Below, one piece after another: positions 1 through 8,792 of a DNA stretch of 35,892 bases. The stretch covers positions 1 through 35,892 of the forward strand of contig CALVVW010000006.1 of assembly GCA_944364005.1 (NCBI GenBank), in the 5' to 3' direction. The notes beneath the pieces were generated by a model. It had not been told where the DNA came from and did no database searches. It saw only the letters and a program-made list of their open reading frames with translations. The position numbers and the translations under genes were made by a program. Source of the DNA: an uncultured Bacilli bacterium (GTDB taxonomy: Bacteria > Bacillota_I > Bacilli_A > RF39 > UBA660). Position 1 is the stretch's first letter. Every line of letters begins with the position of its first letter.

Positions 1-25
1 GAAGCTTGTGCTAACGCACAGCTTC
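1..25. other. Strong hairpin at window edge
   Basis: GAAGC and GCTTC at the two ends, with TGTG/CACA inside and a loop of CTAACG, form a stem with one bulged T. A T-rich stretch follows only after about 12 bases, so it could be a weak plus-strand terminator for a gene lying to the left of the window. Between this hairpin and the terminator at 238 I see no coding frame with a ribosome binding site. Confidence 0.4.
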
Positions 26-237
26 CTAATTAATATTTTTTACGACTTTTTGGTCTCACATCATTGACAACTACACATTTTGATAACTATATTTATTTCT
101 ATCTCATTTAATGAACTAATTGTATTATGAATGCCATTTAGACATATTCATTTCTTCACATAATTATCTTAATTTAATATAATACAGTATTTTTTTGTTT
201 AAATTACTATTAATGTATATATTAAACAATTTTCATA

Positions 238-265
238 CGAAAAAATCCATAATTTTATGGATTTT
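238..265 (-). terminator. Intrinsic terminator of the methylthiotransferase gene
   Basis: AAAATCCATA and TATGGATTTT form a 10-bp stem with a 4-base loop, followed on the minus strand by a T-tract. It overlaps the stop codon of the gene. The stem closely resembles those at 1601 and 2621. Confidence 0.8.
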
Positions 266-1547
266 AATATCTATATTGAAAATTTATAGTACTTCCTATT
301 CTTTTTACTATTCTTTTTGGTTGGGCTTTTACTATTGTTCCAAGTGGTAGGCTGTATAAATCCTTTTTAATACTATAATGGGTCATTGAATTGGCTAAGT
401 ACACTCTTTTGTCATTATGTCCTACTACTATTGATTCCTTGGTAAAGGGATAATCCATTGTGTTTTCTAATACTTCATAATTAGATTTTTGTATTGCTTC
501 GCTTACTGTCATTAAGTGTCTTCTTTTTTCACTGTTAGATAATTGTTCTAGTTCATGAGATGGTATTGCATAAAAGTCTTCATAGCCAGAGATTCCTTCT
601 ACATATATTTTTCTTTCTTTAATATAATTTATCGTCTTTTCTAAATCTTCTTCCGTTTCTGTTGGAAATCCAGTCATTAATACAGTATCAATTATTTTTC
701 CTTGCTCTTGTAATCGTCTTACAATATAATCATATTTTTCTAGATTGTGTCCTCTATTCATAGCTTTTAATATTTTATCACTAGCACTTTCTAATTGAAG
801 TGATACTTGGATTACCTTTTTATTACTCGCTAATTCTTCTAATAGGTCTGGATACATATTTTGTGCTGTTATTTCGTTTACTATAATATAGTTTAGTCCT
901 TCTTCCTCACTTAATTCATGAATAAAGTTATGAAGTACTGGTTTTTTATAAAGATCTATTCCATAGAGAGTTAGATTATCTCCAGATAATGAAATAATTC
1001 TAGTACCGTTTCTTATTTTTTCTTTTAAATAAGCTAGGGCATCTAGGTAACTTATTGACTCTACTTTTTTTGGATAGTAATGCGTTTTACAAAAACTACA
1101 TTTATTGGTGCAGCCATCTTCTAACATGAACTGAATAAAGATATCTTCATTACAGATTTTCCTAGTAGCATGTTCTAAAGATAATTTTTTTGTTGTTCTT
1201 TTGTTTTCTTCATTAATATAGTTGGTTACTGGCACTACAAAATCTTTATTTTCTATAATTTTGATATCATTCCTGTTTTTTGTAAAATCTAAATCTTTTA
1301 CTAATCCTGCTAGGCAGCCTGTAATAATTAATGGAGATGTTTTCTTTTTATAGTACTGTAGACACTAACTTGTTTTTATGCATTCATCAATACTATAGCC
1401 AGTTCCTGCACAGGTAGTATAAACTAGTATATCTGCATTTTTATAGTCTGTTGTGATACTATGATTTTCTTTTTTTAGTCTTTCCCTTAAATTTTGTGTT
1501 AGGGCATCTTCTCTTACACATCCATCATTTAATAAAAATACGTTCAT
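264..1547 (-). pseudogene. MiaB/MtaB-like tRNA methylthiotransferase interrupted by one in-frame TAG
   Basis: The family adds a methylthio group to tRNA bases or ribosomal protein using two Fe-S clusters. The frame runs unbroken from ATG at 1547 to TAA at 264 except for one TAG at 1365-1367 (codon 61). The first part (60 codons) carries the N-terminal MTTase cysteines C10 and C46. The 43 sense codons after the TAG contain the third cysteine, in LIITGCLAG. Then comes the radical SAM motif CTNKCSFC (C146, C150, C153 in the joined frame). Joined length of about 426 residues is normal for the family. The downstream portion begins in frame with GTG but has no ribosome binding site there, so it is not a separate gene. 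The amino-terminal fragment alone lacks the radical SAM domain. TAG ends several healthy genes nearby, so this is most likely a recent nonsense mutation or a sequence error. The exact subfamily (MiaB, MtaB, RimO) is not certain. Confidence 0.85.
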
Positions 1548-1600
1548 ATCTTCACTTCCAAATCGATGTTACTATAACAAAAGTAAGTTTATTTTTCAAG

Positions 1601-1629
1601 TAAAAAATCCACAGATATTGTGGATTTTC
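1601..1629 (-). terminator. Intrinsic terminator of the SDR gene
   Basis: AAAATCCACA and TGTGGATTTT pair around a 5-base loop, and a T-tract follows on the minus strand. It lies between the SDR stop codon and the methylthiotransferase start and separates the two transcripts. Confidence 0.85.
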
Positions 1630-1640
1630 AGTATATTAAA

Positions 1641-2534
1641 TTATGCATTTGATTCATGTGATATTTCTTCTATTGTTTTATTATTGGAATTTAATAGTGC
1701 CATACTTGTCCAGTTTGAGGTTAATCCGAAATCAATATAGATTAATTGTCCTGACATGTAAGAACAAATATTACTTCCTACTACTACCATAGGATATCCC
1801 ATGTCTTCTGGTTCAGCAGCATAACCATTCCAACTCTTTAAGAAGATATTTTCAATCATTTTAGCGCCTTCTTCGGCATTACCAGTAGGACTTGTTGATT
1901 TGTTGAAGTCATCTGTTAGTCCTGTTGTTGTATCTCCTGGATTGATAGCATTAATTCTGATTCTTCTATTAATAAATTCTGGACTCATACATTTATATGT
2001 TACATAAGATAGTAAGCATTGTTTCGCAAATACATAGGCACTTTCAATTTCTTTTGGATGCTCCTCATACCACTTCATTGCTTCCTCCCAGGAATTTAAA
2101 TTAATTAATTCTACTGCTTTAGGATAGACTTGTTGCCATCCAAAACCTCCAACAGAAGCAATGAAAGTAACAGAACCATGATCAGAGATTCTATTAAGTA
2201 ACTGTTCCGTCATATATTTTTGACTATAGAAATTTACTTTTTGAACTAATAATTCTTTTCCTTTAAATCCTGCAATTCCATGACATAAGAATAATGCATC
2301 GATTGTTTCTGGTAAATCTGCTATTACTCTATCAATATCTTCTTTTTTACTTAGGTCTGCTTGATAAGCTTTTTTTACCGGTAAATCAATAGGATTAATA
2401 TCAATAGCATATACTTCTGCTCCTAAGTCTAGTAATAATTCTGTTGCTGATTTACTCATTCCGGATGCTGATCCTGTAATTACTACTTTCTTTCCTTCAT
2501 ATCCAAATAATTTTTTTAAATCCAATTTCATCAT
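1641..2534 (-). CDS. SDR family NAD(P)-dependent oxidoreductase (hydroxysteroid dehydrogenase-like)
   Basis: A classical-type short-chain dehydrogenase of 297 residues, slightly longer than the usual 250. Visible features are the nucleotide-binding TGSASGMS (20-27), Asp45 at the end of beta-2 (suggests NAD rather than NADP), CHGIAG in place of NNAG (84-89), Asn101, the catalytic Ser127, and Tyr167/Lys171 in the YxxxK motif. INAINPGDTTTG (194-205) is the usual post-catalytic turn. A stretch at about 135-165 enlarges the substrate region. The pattern resembles 3-alpha-hydroxysteroid/coniferyl-alcohol-type SDRs, but the substrate cannot be read from the sequence. Two ATGs are adjacent; GAAGGG sits unusually close, so the start may be 2531. 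It is monocistronic, with its own terminator. Confidence 0.85.
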   Translation of the reverse strand: MMKLDLKKLFGYEGKKVVITGSASGMSKSATELLLDLGAEVYAIDINPIDLPVKKAYQADLSKKEDIDRVIADLPETIDALFLCHGIAGFKGKELLVQKVNFYSQKYMTEQLLNRISDHGSVTFIASVGGFGWQQVYPKAVELINLNSWEEAMKWYEEHPKEIESAYVFAKQCLLSYVTYKCMSPEFINRRIRINAINPGDTTTGLTDDFNKSTSPTGNAEEGAKMIENIFLKSWNGYAAEPEDMGYPMVVVGSNICSYMSGQLIYIDFGLTSNWTSMALLNSNNKTIEEISHESNA

Positions 2535-2620
2535 CCCTTCTATTTTACAAATTTATTTTAACACTAATTTTTCATTTTAAATCATTTTTAGCTAACTTTA
2601 TTTTTTATTTACGTTAATTA

Positions 2621-2648
2621 CTAAAAAATCCACAGAATCTGTGGATTT
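2621..2648 (-). terminator. Intrinsic terminator of adhE
   Basis: AAATCCACAG and CTGTGGATTT form a 10-bp stem with a 3-base loop and a T-tract on the minus strand; the stem overlaps the adhE stop codon. It is almost identical to the terminator at 1601. Confidence 0.85.
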
Positions 2649-5232
2649 AAAGATTTATTCCATAATACGCATCCACTAAAATTTTCTTTAACTCCGTAAC
2701 TAATGGAAGTCTAGGATTGGATGTTGTACATTGATCTTCAAAAGCTCTATTTGCTAGTTCGTCTATTTTACTCATATACGTTTCTTCATCGATTCCATAT
2801 TCTTGGAATGATTTTGGTATACCAAGTTTTTCATTCATTCTATTTACCATGTCTATTAATTTATCTACACCATCTTCTATATCTTCCACTTCTAGACCAA
2901 TCTTTTTAGCAAAAGTTGCATATTTTTCATCAGCAATATAATATTCATATTTTGGAAATGATACGAATTTAGTAGGAGTAGATGCATTATATTTAATCAC
3001 AAAGGGAAGCAATATGGCATTACATCTTCCATGAGCAATGTGAAATTCTCCTCCTAATTTATGAGCTAGAGAATGATTGATTCCTAAGAAAGCATTTGTG
3101 AAAGCCATACCAGCAATACAACTTGCATTGTGAACCTTTTCTCTTGCTTCTTTGTCATTTCCGTTTTCATAGGCTCTGATTAAATACTTGTGTACTAATT
3201 CTCCCGCTTTTTCGGCTAGTCCGTCTGTATAGTCACTTGCCATATTGGAAACATATGCTTCTATAGCATGAGTTAGTACGTCCATTCCCGTATCTGCTGT
3301 TAATACTTTGGGTAGCGTTAATACTAGTTCCGGGTCAATGATTGCGACATCTGGTGTTAATTCATAATCAGCAAAAGGATACTTTACATTATTATCTTTA
3401 TCTGTAATTACTGCGAAAGAAGTTACTTCACTACCAGTTCCTGAGGTTGTTGGAATAGCAACAAATTTTGCTTTTAGACCAAGTTTAGGATATTTATAAG
3501 TTCTTTTTCTAATATCTAAGAACTTTAATTTTAGACCTTCTTTATCAACATCTGGATGTTCATAGAATAGCCACATTCCTTTAGCGGCATCAATGGCACT
3601 TCCACCGCCTAATGCAATAATTACATCTGGTGTAAATTGTCCCATGGCACTTACACCTCTATCGATGGTATCAAAAGAAGGATCTGGTTCTACATCGCTA
3701 AATACTTCAAAATGAATATGGTTATCATGTTTTTCTAATTGATAAATTACTTTATCTACATAACCTAATTTTACCATGGATTCATCTGTTACAATAAAAG
3801 CTTTGGTAATTTCTGGCATTTTTGATAAATACTGGATAGAGCCTCTTTCAAAATAAATTTTAGGAGGTACTTTAAACCATTGCATATTTACTTGTCTTTT
3901 AGCAACTCTTTTTAAATTAATTAAGTTTACACTAGATACATTGTCCGTGGTGCTATTTCCACCAAAAGTTCCGCAACCTAAAGTTAGAGATGGCATATTG
4001 GTGTTATAGATATCTCCTATTGCACCATGAGTAGATGGTGAGTTTACAATGATTCTACCTACTTTTAACACATTTGAAAAATGGTTAATTGTGTCTTCAT
4101 TTTCGGTATGAATTACTGCAGAGTGACCAAGGCCTCCAAATTCTACTAATTTTTCACTTAATTTTATTCCTTCCTCTTCATCTTCTACAATATAATAAGT
4201 TAAAATAGGACTTAATTTCTCTTTTGAAAATGGATATTCTTTTCCTACACCATGTTCTCTTACTACAATTACTTTTGTCTCTAATGGAATGATAAAGCCT
4301 GCTTTTTCAGCAATATCACAAGGATCTTTTCCTACCACTTCTGAGTTTAAATCATAACCGTCTTCTTCTTTTGTAAACATGTAGTTTTTTAATAATTCTT
4401 TTTCTTCTTCTGTTACAAAGTAACATTCAGCTTTTTTCATTAGTTCTTCAAATTCATGACTAATTTCTCTATCTACAATTACTGCTTGCTCACTGGCACA
4501 AATCATTCCATTATCAAACGATTTAGACATTACTAAATCATTTACACTTGTTTTTAATTTTGCATCCTTATGAATATAGCAAGGAACATTTCCTGGTCCT
4601 ACACCAAGTGCTGGTTTACCACAGGAATAAGCACTTTTTACCATTCCTTTTCCACCGGTTGCTAGAATTAGGCTTACGTCTTTATGATTCATTAGCGTCT
4701 TTGTTGCTTCTACTGATGGTTTATCAATCCATAAAATACAGTCTTTTGGTGCTCCGGCTTTTACTGCTGCTTCTAATAGAATTTGAGCTGTTTTTACACT
4801 ACAATTTTGAGCAGACGGATGAAATCCAAAGACAATAACATTTCTTGTTTTGGCAGCAATTAGTGATTTAAAGCAAGTCGTTGAAGTAGGATTGGTTACT
4901 GGTGTTACTCCGGCAATAATTCCTATTGGTTCTGCTATTTCCATATATCCTTCTTCTTCATTATCTTGAATTATTCCTACTGTTTTATTATGTTTTATAC
5001 TGTGATAGATATATTCTGATGCAAAAATATTTTTGGTAATTTTGTCCTCGTAGATTCCACGTTTTGTTTCCTCTACTGCAAGGCGAGCTAGCATCATATG
5101 GTTTTCTAACACTGCCATTGCCATTTGTTTTACAATTCTATCTACATCTTCTTGTGTTAATTTACTATATTCTTGTTGAGCAATCTTCGCCCGTTGCATC
5201 AATTCTTCTATCATTACTTGCGTTTCATTCAT
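2647..5232 (-). CDS. adhE: Bifunctional aldehyde-alcohol dehydrogenase AdhE
   Basis: Converts acetyl-CoA to acetaldehyde and then to ethanol, regenerating two NAD+ in mixed-acid fermentation; the family forms cytoplasmic spirosomes. At 861 residues it has the full two-domain length. The N-terminal CoA-dependent aldehyde dehydrogenase (about 1-440) has the catalytic Cys245 in NGMICAS. The C-terminal iron-type alcohol dehydrogenase (about 455-861) has GGGSAIDAAK, PTTSGTGSE and the four metal ligands Asp651, His655, His720 and His734, equivalent to the E. coli set. The start was taken at ATG 5232 because GGGAGAG lies 6 bases upstream; the longer frame would begin with TTG inside that spacing. 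It is a single-gene transcript between its own promoter region and the terminator at 2621. It points to anaerobic ethanol-forming metabolism. Confidence 0.97.
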   Translation of the reverse strand: MNETQVMIEELMQRAKIAQQEYSKLTQEDVDRIVKQMAMAVLENHMMLARLAVEETKRGIYEDKITKNIFASEYIYHSIKHNKTVGIIQDNEEEGYMEIAEPIGIIAGVTPVTNPTSTTCFKSLIAAKTRNVIVFGFHPSAQNCSVKTAQILLEAAVKAGAPKDCILWIDKPSVEATKTLMNHKDVSLILATGGKGMVKSAYSCGKPALGVGPGNVPCYIHKDAKLKTSVNDLVMSKSFDNGMICASEQAVIVDREISHEFEELMKKAECYFVTEEEKELLKNYMFTKEEDGYDLNSEVVGKDPCDIAEKAGFIIPLETKVIVVREHGVGKEYPFSKEKLSPILTYYIVEDEEEGIKLSEKLVEFGGLGHSAVIHTENEDTINHFSNVLKVGRIIVNSPSTHGAIGDIYNTNMPSLTLGCGTFGGNSTTDNVSSVNLINLKRVAKRQVNMQWFKVPPKIYFERGSIQYLSKMPEITKAFIVTDESMVKLGYVDKVIYQLEKHDNHIHFEVFSDVEPDPSFDTIDRGVSAMGQFTPDVIIALGGGSAIDAAKGMWLFYEHPDVDKEGLKLKFLDIRKRTYKYPKLGLKAKFVAIPTTSGTGSEVTSFAVITDKDNNVKYPFADYELTPDVAIIDPELVLTLPKVLTADTGMDVLTHAIEAYVSNMASDYTDGLAEKAGELVHKYLIRAYENGNDKEAREKVHNASCIAGMAFTNAFLGINHSLAHKLGGEFHIAHGRCNAILLPFVIKYNASTPTKFVSFPKYEYYIADEKYATFAKKIGLEVEDIEDGVDKLIDMVNRMNEKLGIPKSFQEYGIDEETYMSKIDELANRAFEDQCTTSNPRLPLVTELKKILVDAYYGINL

Positions 5233-5289
5233 AGCCAACTCTCCCTATTTTATGTTATTGTATCATATATTTTTTTCTATTCAAAGAAA

Positions 5290-5312
5290 AATAACCTTTT
5301 TTAAGGGTTATT
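5290..5312 (-). terminator. Intrinsic terminator of the unknown three-gene operon
   Basis: AATAACC and GGTTATT pair around a 9-base loop and are followed on the minus strand by TTTTTCTTT. It lies just past the TGA of the last operon gene. Confidence 0.75.
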
Positions 5313-5323
5313 GTAGATATTTT

Positions 5324-6124
5324 TCACTTTGTTCTTGTCTTTTTTTCAGAAATAGATTTTTTAGATATTAATTGCCTATATATGCTATTAAAGCTTTCTA
5401 TATCAGTTTCTAGATCATAATAATTATAACCATCTTGTTGGAGTTTTCTTATTAACTCTATTTGCTCTTCATTTAAGCTTAATTCATTTGCAATTATTAT
5501 AGGATAAGTACTTTTATCTGTTATTCTCATACATCCGAATCTATTACTTAAATAGGTAATAGAGTCATTGTCTTCATATTCTGTTTGAGAGTTTAGATTT
5601 TCTATAAAGTCTTGATTTATTTTTGGTGAAATTAATAATAATTGATTTACTACTGTATTTGCTGTAATGCCATGGGAACCATGCTCAGTTCCTTTGTTAT
5701 TTAGTAAACCTATATTATTAGGATCTAATATACAGGTTGTCATATTTGATTCAGTCTTTTTTTCTATACCTAATTCTTCATCTGAACATTTTGATATGAA
5801 AGGTAACAGCATGCTACTTTTTATTTCTTCTTCTACTTTTGTTCGTATTTCCTTATAATCTATACTATTTATCTTTATTTTATATAATGAGTCTCCTTCT
5901 TTACACAGAGCATTTGATTTTTGATAGAAAGGATTAATAAAAATATAATTTAATTTAAACATTACATAATCAAAATATGGCTCAAAATAATTATAACTTT
6001 GACTGAACTCTATAAAGTCTGATATATTTTCATCTTTTAAACATTCTTTTTTACAAAATTCTCTTATCAAGGTGTAGTTTCCTTGTATTAGTTGATTGTC
6101 TGGTTTTAAAATTGCTGTTAACAT
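5324..6124 (-). CDS. Unknown protein, last gene of three-gene operon
   Basis: A 266-residue protein I do not recognise. It has no signal peptide, membrane segment or obvious nucleotide-binding motif. A glycine-histidine stretch, GTEHGSHGITANTV (about 144-157), is the most motif-like part, followed by a hydrophobic LLLISP strand. The C-terminus is charged (EKKTRTK). Cysteines are scattered rather than paired. The gene follows the cold-shock-like gene by 15 bases on the minus strand and ends at a terminator, so it should be co-transcribed with the two upstream genes. It ends in TGA, one of the clear cases showing that TGA is a stop in this genome. No function can be assigned. Confidence 0.75.
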   Translation of the reverse strand: MLTAILKPDNQLIQGNYTLIREFCKKECLKDENISDFIEFSQSYNYFEPYFDYVMFKLNYIFINPFYQKSNALCKEGDSLYKIKINSIDYKEIRTKVEEEIKSSMLLPFISKCSDEELGIEKKTESNMTTCILDPNNIGLLNNKGTEHGSHGITANTVVNQLLLISPKINQDFIENLNSQTEYEDNDSITYLSNRFGCMRITDKSTYPIIIANELSLNEEQIELIRKLQQDGYNYYDLETDIESFNSIYRQLISKKSISEKKTRTK

Positions 6125-6139
6125 ATTTATCTTTTCCTT

Positions 6140-6376
6140 TTATCTTTCTATCTCTTGGCTATTTCTGATATGATTTTTTTGTAATATTTTTATATTTTTA
6201 GCGCGACTAATATTGTGCGACCTAAATTCAGGGCGAAATTCTACTATATCTCCTATTTGTATGGTTTCCTCATCTTTATTACTTAGGTCTGATATATGAA
6301 AATCGTAATTATGCTGCTCGCCATTAATTCTGCCAAAGCGACCATCAAATTCAATAATTTTTCCATTCTTTTTCAT
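6140..6376 (-). CDS. Small cold-shock-like (OB-fold) protein
   Basis: A 78-residue protein whose pattern fits a cold-shock domain: GKIIEFDGRFGRING at the start (compare GxVKWFNxxKGFGFI), then YDFHISDL in place of the RNP-2 motif DVFVHFS, then IQIGDIVEFRPE and a final SRAKNI strand. These are the expected beta strands of a five-stranded OB fold. It lacks several RNA-stacking aromatics, so nucleic acid binding is an inference. Its ATG overlaps the TGA of the upstream 771-residue gene (ATGA), which implies translational coupling. The ribosome binding site GAGGTGG lies inside that gene. The basic tail is about 15 residues long. Confidence 0.75.
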   Translation of the reverse strand: MKKNGKIIEFDGRFGRINGEQHNYDFHISDLSNKDEETIQIGDIVEFRPEFRSHNISRAKNIKILQKNHIRNSQEIER

Positions 6377-8688
6377 TTTTTACCACCTCTATTACTTTCA
6401 AATACTGCCTCTTTTCTATCTTCAGTCAACATTTTTATAGTCTCTAATTGAGATTTTAATATTGATATTTCTATTTGTTGAGACCTTTGATTTGTTGGTA
6501 ATATAACTTCATCGATAATCTCGCCATTTTTCATACCTATATACCAGTCTTGCCCTTTATATATTTCATCATATTTTTCTATATTTGTTTCTTCAAAAGA
6601 ACGCGATTTTTCTTCTTTTTCTGCTTTATCTACTGTTAATGAAATATCTAGTGCTTTTAGTCTAGTTAACTCTTCACTGGTTATATCATTTTTTCCTTTA
6701 ATTTTTTCTCTTGTAGTTTGATATTGTACATTCATAGGTAACGTAGAATCTATTTCTACCTTTTCAGTATCTTTTATGCTACCAATTAAGTATCCCATCT
6801 CATCTAAACTAGCATGAGGAAAGGGATCTGATAAATAACTATTTTCTATTAGGGGATAATATTCATTTAAATACCTACCATCAGGGCTAATAAATATGTA
6901 TTCTAAATTATCCTGTTTTTCTTGAGCTTGATTTAACATCTTTGTGGCAATTATTGATAAAAAGCCAGGATTATAAAACTCTTCTGCTAATCCCTCTCTT
7001 CCCATAACGGGCGCTAAAACAACATAATTTCCTTTTCTAAAACATAGACTTCTCGCTATAAAATTATTTGTTTTGCTATCTTTTATCATGATAACATCAG
7101 CGTCAGGTTCTGTTAGAGCCTTTATATACGCCTTTTCTCCGGAACCAGCTGGTCCTATACAACTATCACTGCAATTTTTTCCAATCAACAATCGTTCTCT
7201 ATCCGAAATTTGTGCTGACTCATAATAACAATCTAAAAATTTTCCTGAGACTGGTGGAATAAAAGTTGTTTCTTTTTTTAGCATTTGCTTATATGTTGTT
7301 ACATAATCCATAGGGTTTCTACTTGTTATTTTGTCTGAATCTAATATTTTTTCTAATATATCTTTTCCTAAGATACTTACTACAATATCATCTACACTAT
7401 CATAGGCATTATTGATTTCCATTATTTCAGAGAAATGTCTTATAGCTTTATTCCAGTCTTTGGTATCAATTATCTTTTCTTTTACCATTTTATTAATTAT
7501 TCTCGGGTAATTCTTTAATAAAGCTATCATCTCTATTTCATCAAAATCGTCAAAATAATCTAACATTGGTAGTAACTGTTTTAGTTCCTCTGGAATATCT
7601 CCATGGGATATTATGTCTTGTGCATCTTCTTCTGATAAGTTTTCAAGTATTCGTATTATATTAACAGTCGTTTTCTCTACAGTACCTATTTTATAATTAT
7701 TATAATTATATCCTAAATTAATATCATTTAATTCTTTTGTTAACTCTTCTTGAGATAATGAAATAGAATCTAAAAACTGCATTTTTTTTAAGGTGTATTT
7801 GTTTAATATTTTAGTTATTATTTCAGATGAAACGCCAGGTATAATAGCACTTATAGTTTCTAGAGTTAATTTTCCTGTTGCAAACATTTCGTTTAATTCT
7901 ATTAGCTTCTCTTTACTAATTGATACCTGTTCTTTTCTTAGCAATTTTATAGAATTGATTTCTTCATCATAGTCTTCTAATGATTTTAATAATTCCTCTT
8001 TTGTTATTCCAAGTTCCTTATAATTTCCACTTGCTAATAAAGTATCTATCTTTCTTAATTTAATTGAAACAGATACGCCTTTTTCTTTTTTTCTAGTATA
8101 GGGTAGCTTCTTTTCTGTTATTAATTTTTCTATCATTTTTTGCTTTTCTCTTCCTATATAAGCATCCATTTGTCTATTTAATATTTGATTATAAAATGTA
8201 GTAGTAACTTGTTGGGAAAGAGAATGGTTTTGTTGATAATAATGATATAGTTGTGCTATTTGTAATAGGCACTTTTCGTAATACTTAGAATCATTTATCT
8301 TTTGATTTAGAAGATTAGCTATCTCTTGGAAACAAAAAGCTTGGTTATGCTCATTTATTTTGGAAAATACTTTTAACATATAAGTATTTATTTCATTTAT
8401 ATTTTTAAATCTAAAGTATTCTTTATCTCTTTTATATCTGATTTGACCGATACCATCCATCACTTTATCTAATATATTATACATTCGTTCTTGAGTATCA
8501 GGATTATCTTCATTGAAATCATAAGATAATAGTTTTACTACTTCTACTGCTGTTTCTCCTGTTAGGTGATGACTATCGTCATTATAGAAATAAGGTAAAT
8601 ATTTTATTAGTTCTATATTTCCTTGCTGTATGTATCTTAATATAGCTCCTTTTTCTTGTATTGTTAAATGAAGATTTTCAATGCTCAT
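6373..8688 (-). CDS. Large unknown protein with a C-S-D-S-C motif domain
   Basis: A 771-residue, mostly helical and charged protein with no signal peptide or membrane segment. I do not recognise the family. The best conserved-looking part is about 520-610: GKNCSDSCIGPAGSGEKAY, then a strand VIMIKD, then FIARSLCFRKGNYVVLAPV. This reads as a compact alpha/beta domain with paired cysteines and a conserved RKGN turn. The N-terminal 450 residues look like a helical repeat scaffold. A ribosome binding site (AGAGGAAAG) precedes ATG 8688. It is first in an operon with the cold-shock-like gene (4-base overlap) and the 266-residue gene. A distant relation to cysteine/histidine-centred phage or plasmid proteins is possible but is not supported by anything decisive. 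Confidence 0.8.
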   Translation of the reverse strand: MSIENLHLTIQEKGAILRYIQQGNIELIKYLPYFYNDDSHHLTGETAVEVVKLLSYDFNEDNPDTQERMYNILDKVMDGIGQIRYKRDKEYFRFKNINEINTYMLKVFSKINEHNQAFCFQEIANLLNQKINDSKYYEKCLLQIAQLYHYYQQNHSLSQQVTTTFYNQILNRQMDAYIGREKQKMIEKLITEKKLPYTRKKEKGVSVSIKLRKIDTLLASGNYKELGITKEELLKSLEDYDEEINSIKLLRKEQVSISKEKLIELNEMFATGKLTLETISAIIPGVSSEIITKILNKYTLKKMQFLDSISLSQEELTKELNDINLGYNYNNYKIGTVEKTTVNIIRILENLSEEDAQDIISHGDIPEELKQLLPMLDYFDDFDEIEMIALLKNYPRIINKMVKEKIIDTKDWNKAIRHFSEIMEINNAYDSVDDIVVSILGKDILEKILDSDKITSRNPMDYVTTYKQMLKKETTFIPPVSGKFLDCYYESAQISDRERLLIGKNCSDSCIGPAGSGEKAYIKALTEPDADVIMIKDSKTNNFIARSLCFRKGNYVVLAPVMGREGLAEEFYNPGFLSIIATKMLNQAQEKQDNLEYIFISPDGRYLNEYYPLIENSYLSDPFPHASLDEMGYLIGSIKDTEKVEIDSTLPMNVQYQTTREKIKGKNDITSEELTRLKALDISLTVDKAEKEEKSRSFEETNIEKYDEIYKGQDWYIGMKNGEIIDEVILPTNQRSQQIEISILKSQLETIKMLTEDRKEAVFESNRGGKK

Positions 8689-8745
8689 TTTCTTTCCTCT
8701 TTTCTAAATCATTCTATGGTTATATTTTATCATATTTTTTCTTAT

Positions 8746-8774
8746 TTGAAAGATTGTTCCAATAATATTATAAT
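8746..8774 (+). promoter_or_regulatory. Sigma-A promoter of the PASTA protein gene
   Basis: TTGAAA (8746-8751) and a perfect TATAAT (8769-8774) are separated by exactly 17 bases. The ribosome binding site AGAGGTGG and ATG 8793 follow. The opposite gene starts at 8688, so this is a divergent region. Confidence 0.8.
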
Positions 8775-8792
8775 AGATATAGAGGTGGTACA

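Noticed and set aside
1365..1367. TAG decoded as pyrrolysine or by a suppressor tRNA
   Set aside because: TAG ends normal genes nearby (19344-19796, 23856-24797, 28033-28389) and there is no pyl gene in the window. The simple mutation is more likely.
4548..4838. Plus-strand reading frame inside adhE
   Set aside because: It lies fully within adhE, is Leu/His-rich from antisense reading of a strong gene and has no ribosome binding site. The same holds for other frames opposite long genes (for example 13106, 21927, 23400, 34562 and 34939).
5233..5290. Rex operator upstream of adhE
   Set aside because: No TTGTGAA-n4-TTCACAA-like palindrome is present between the gene and the neighbouring terminator.
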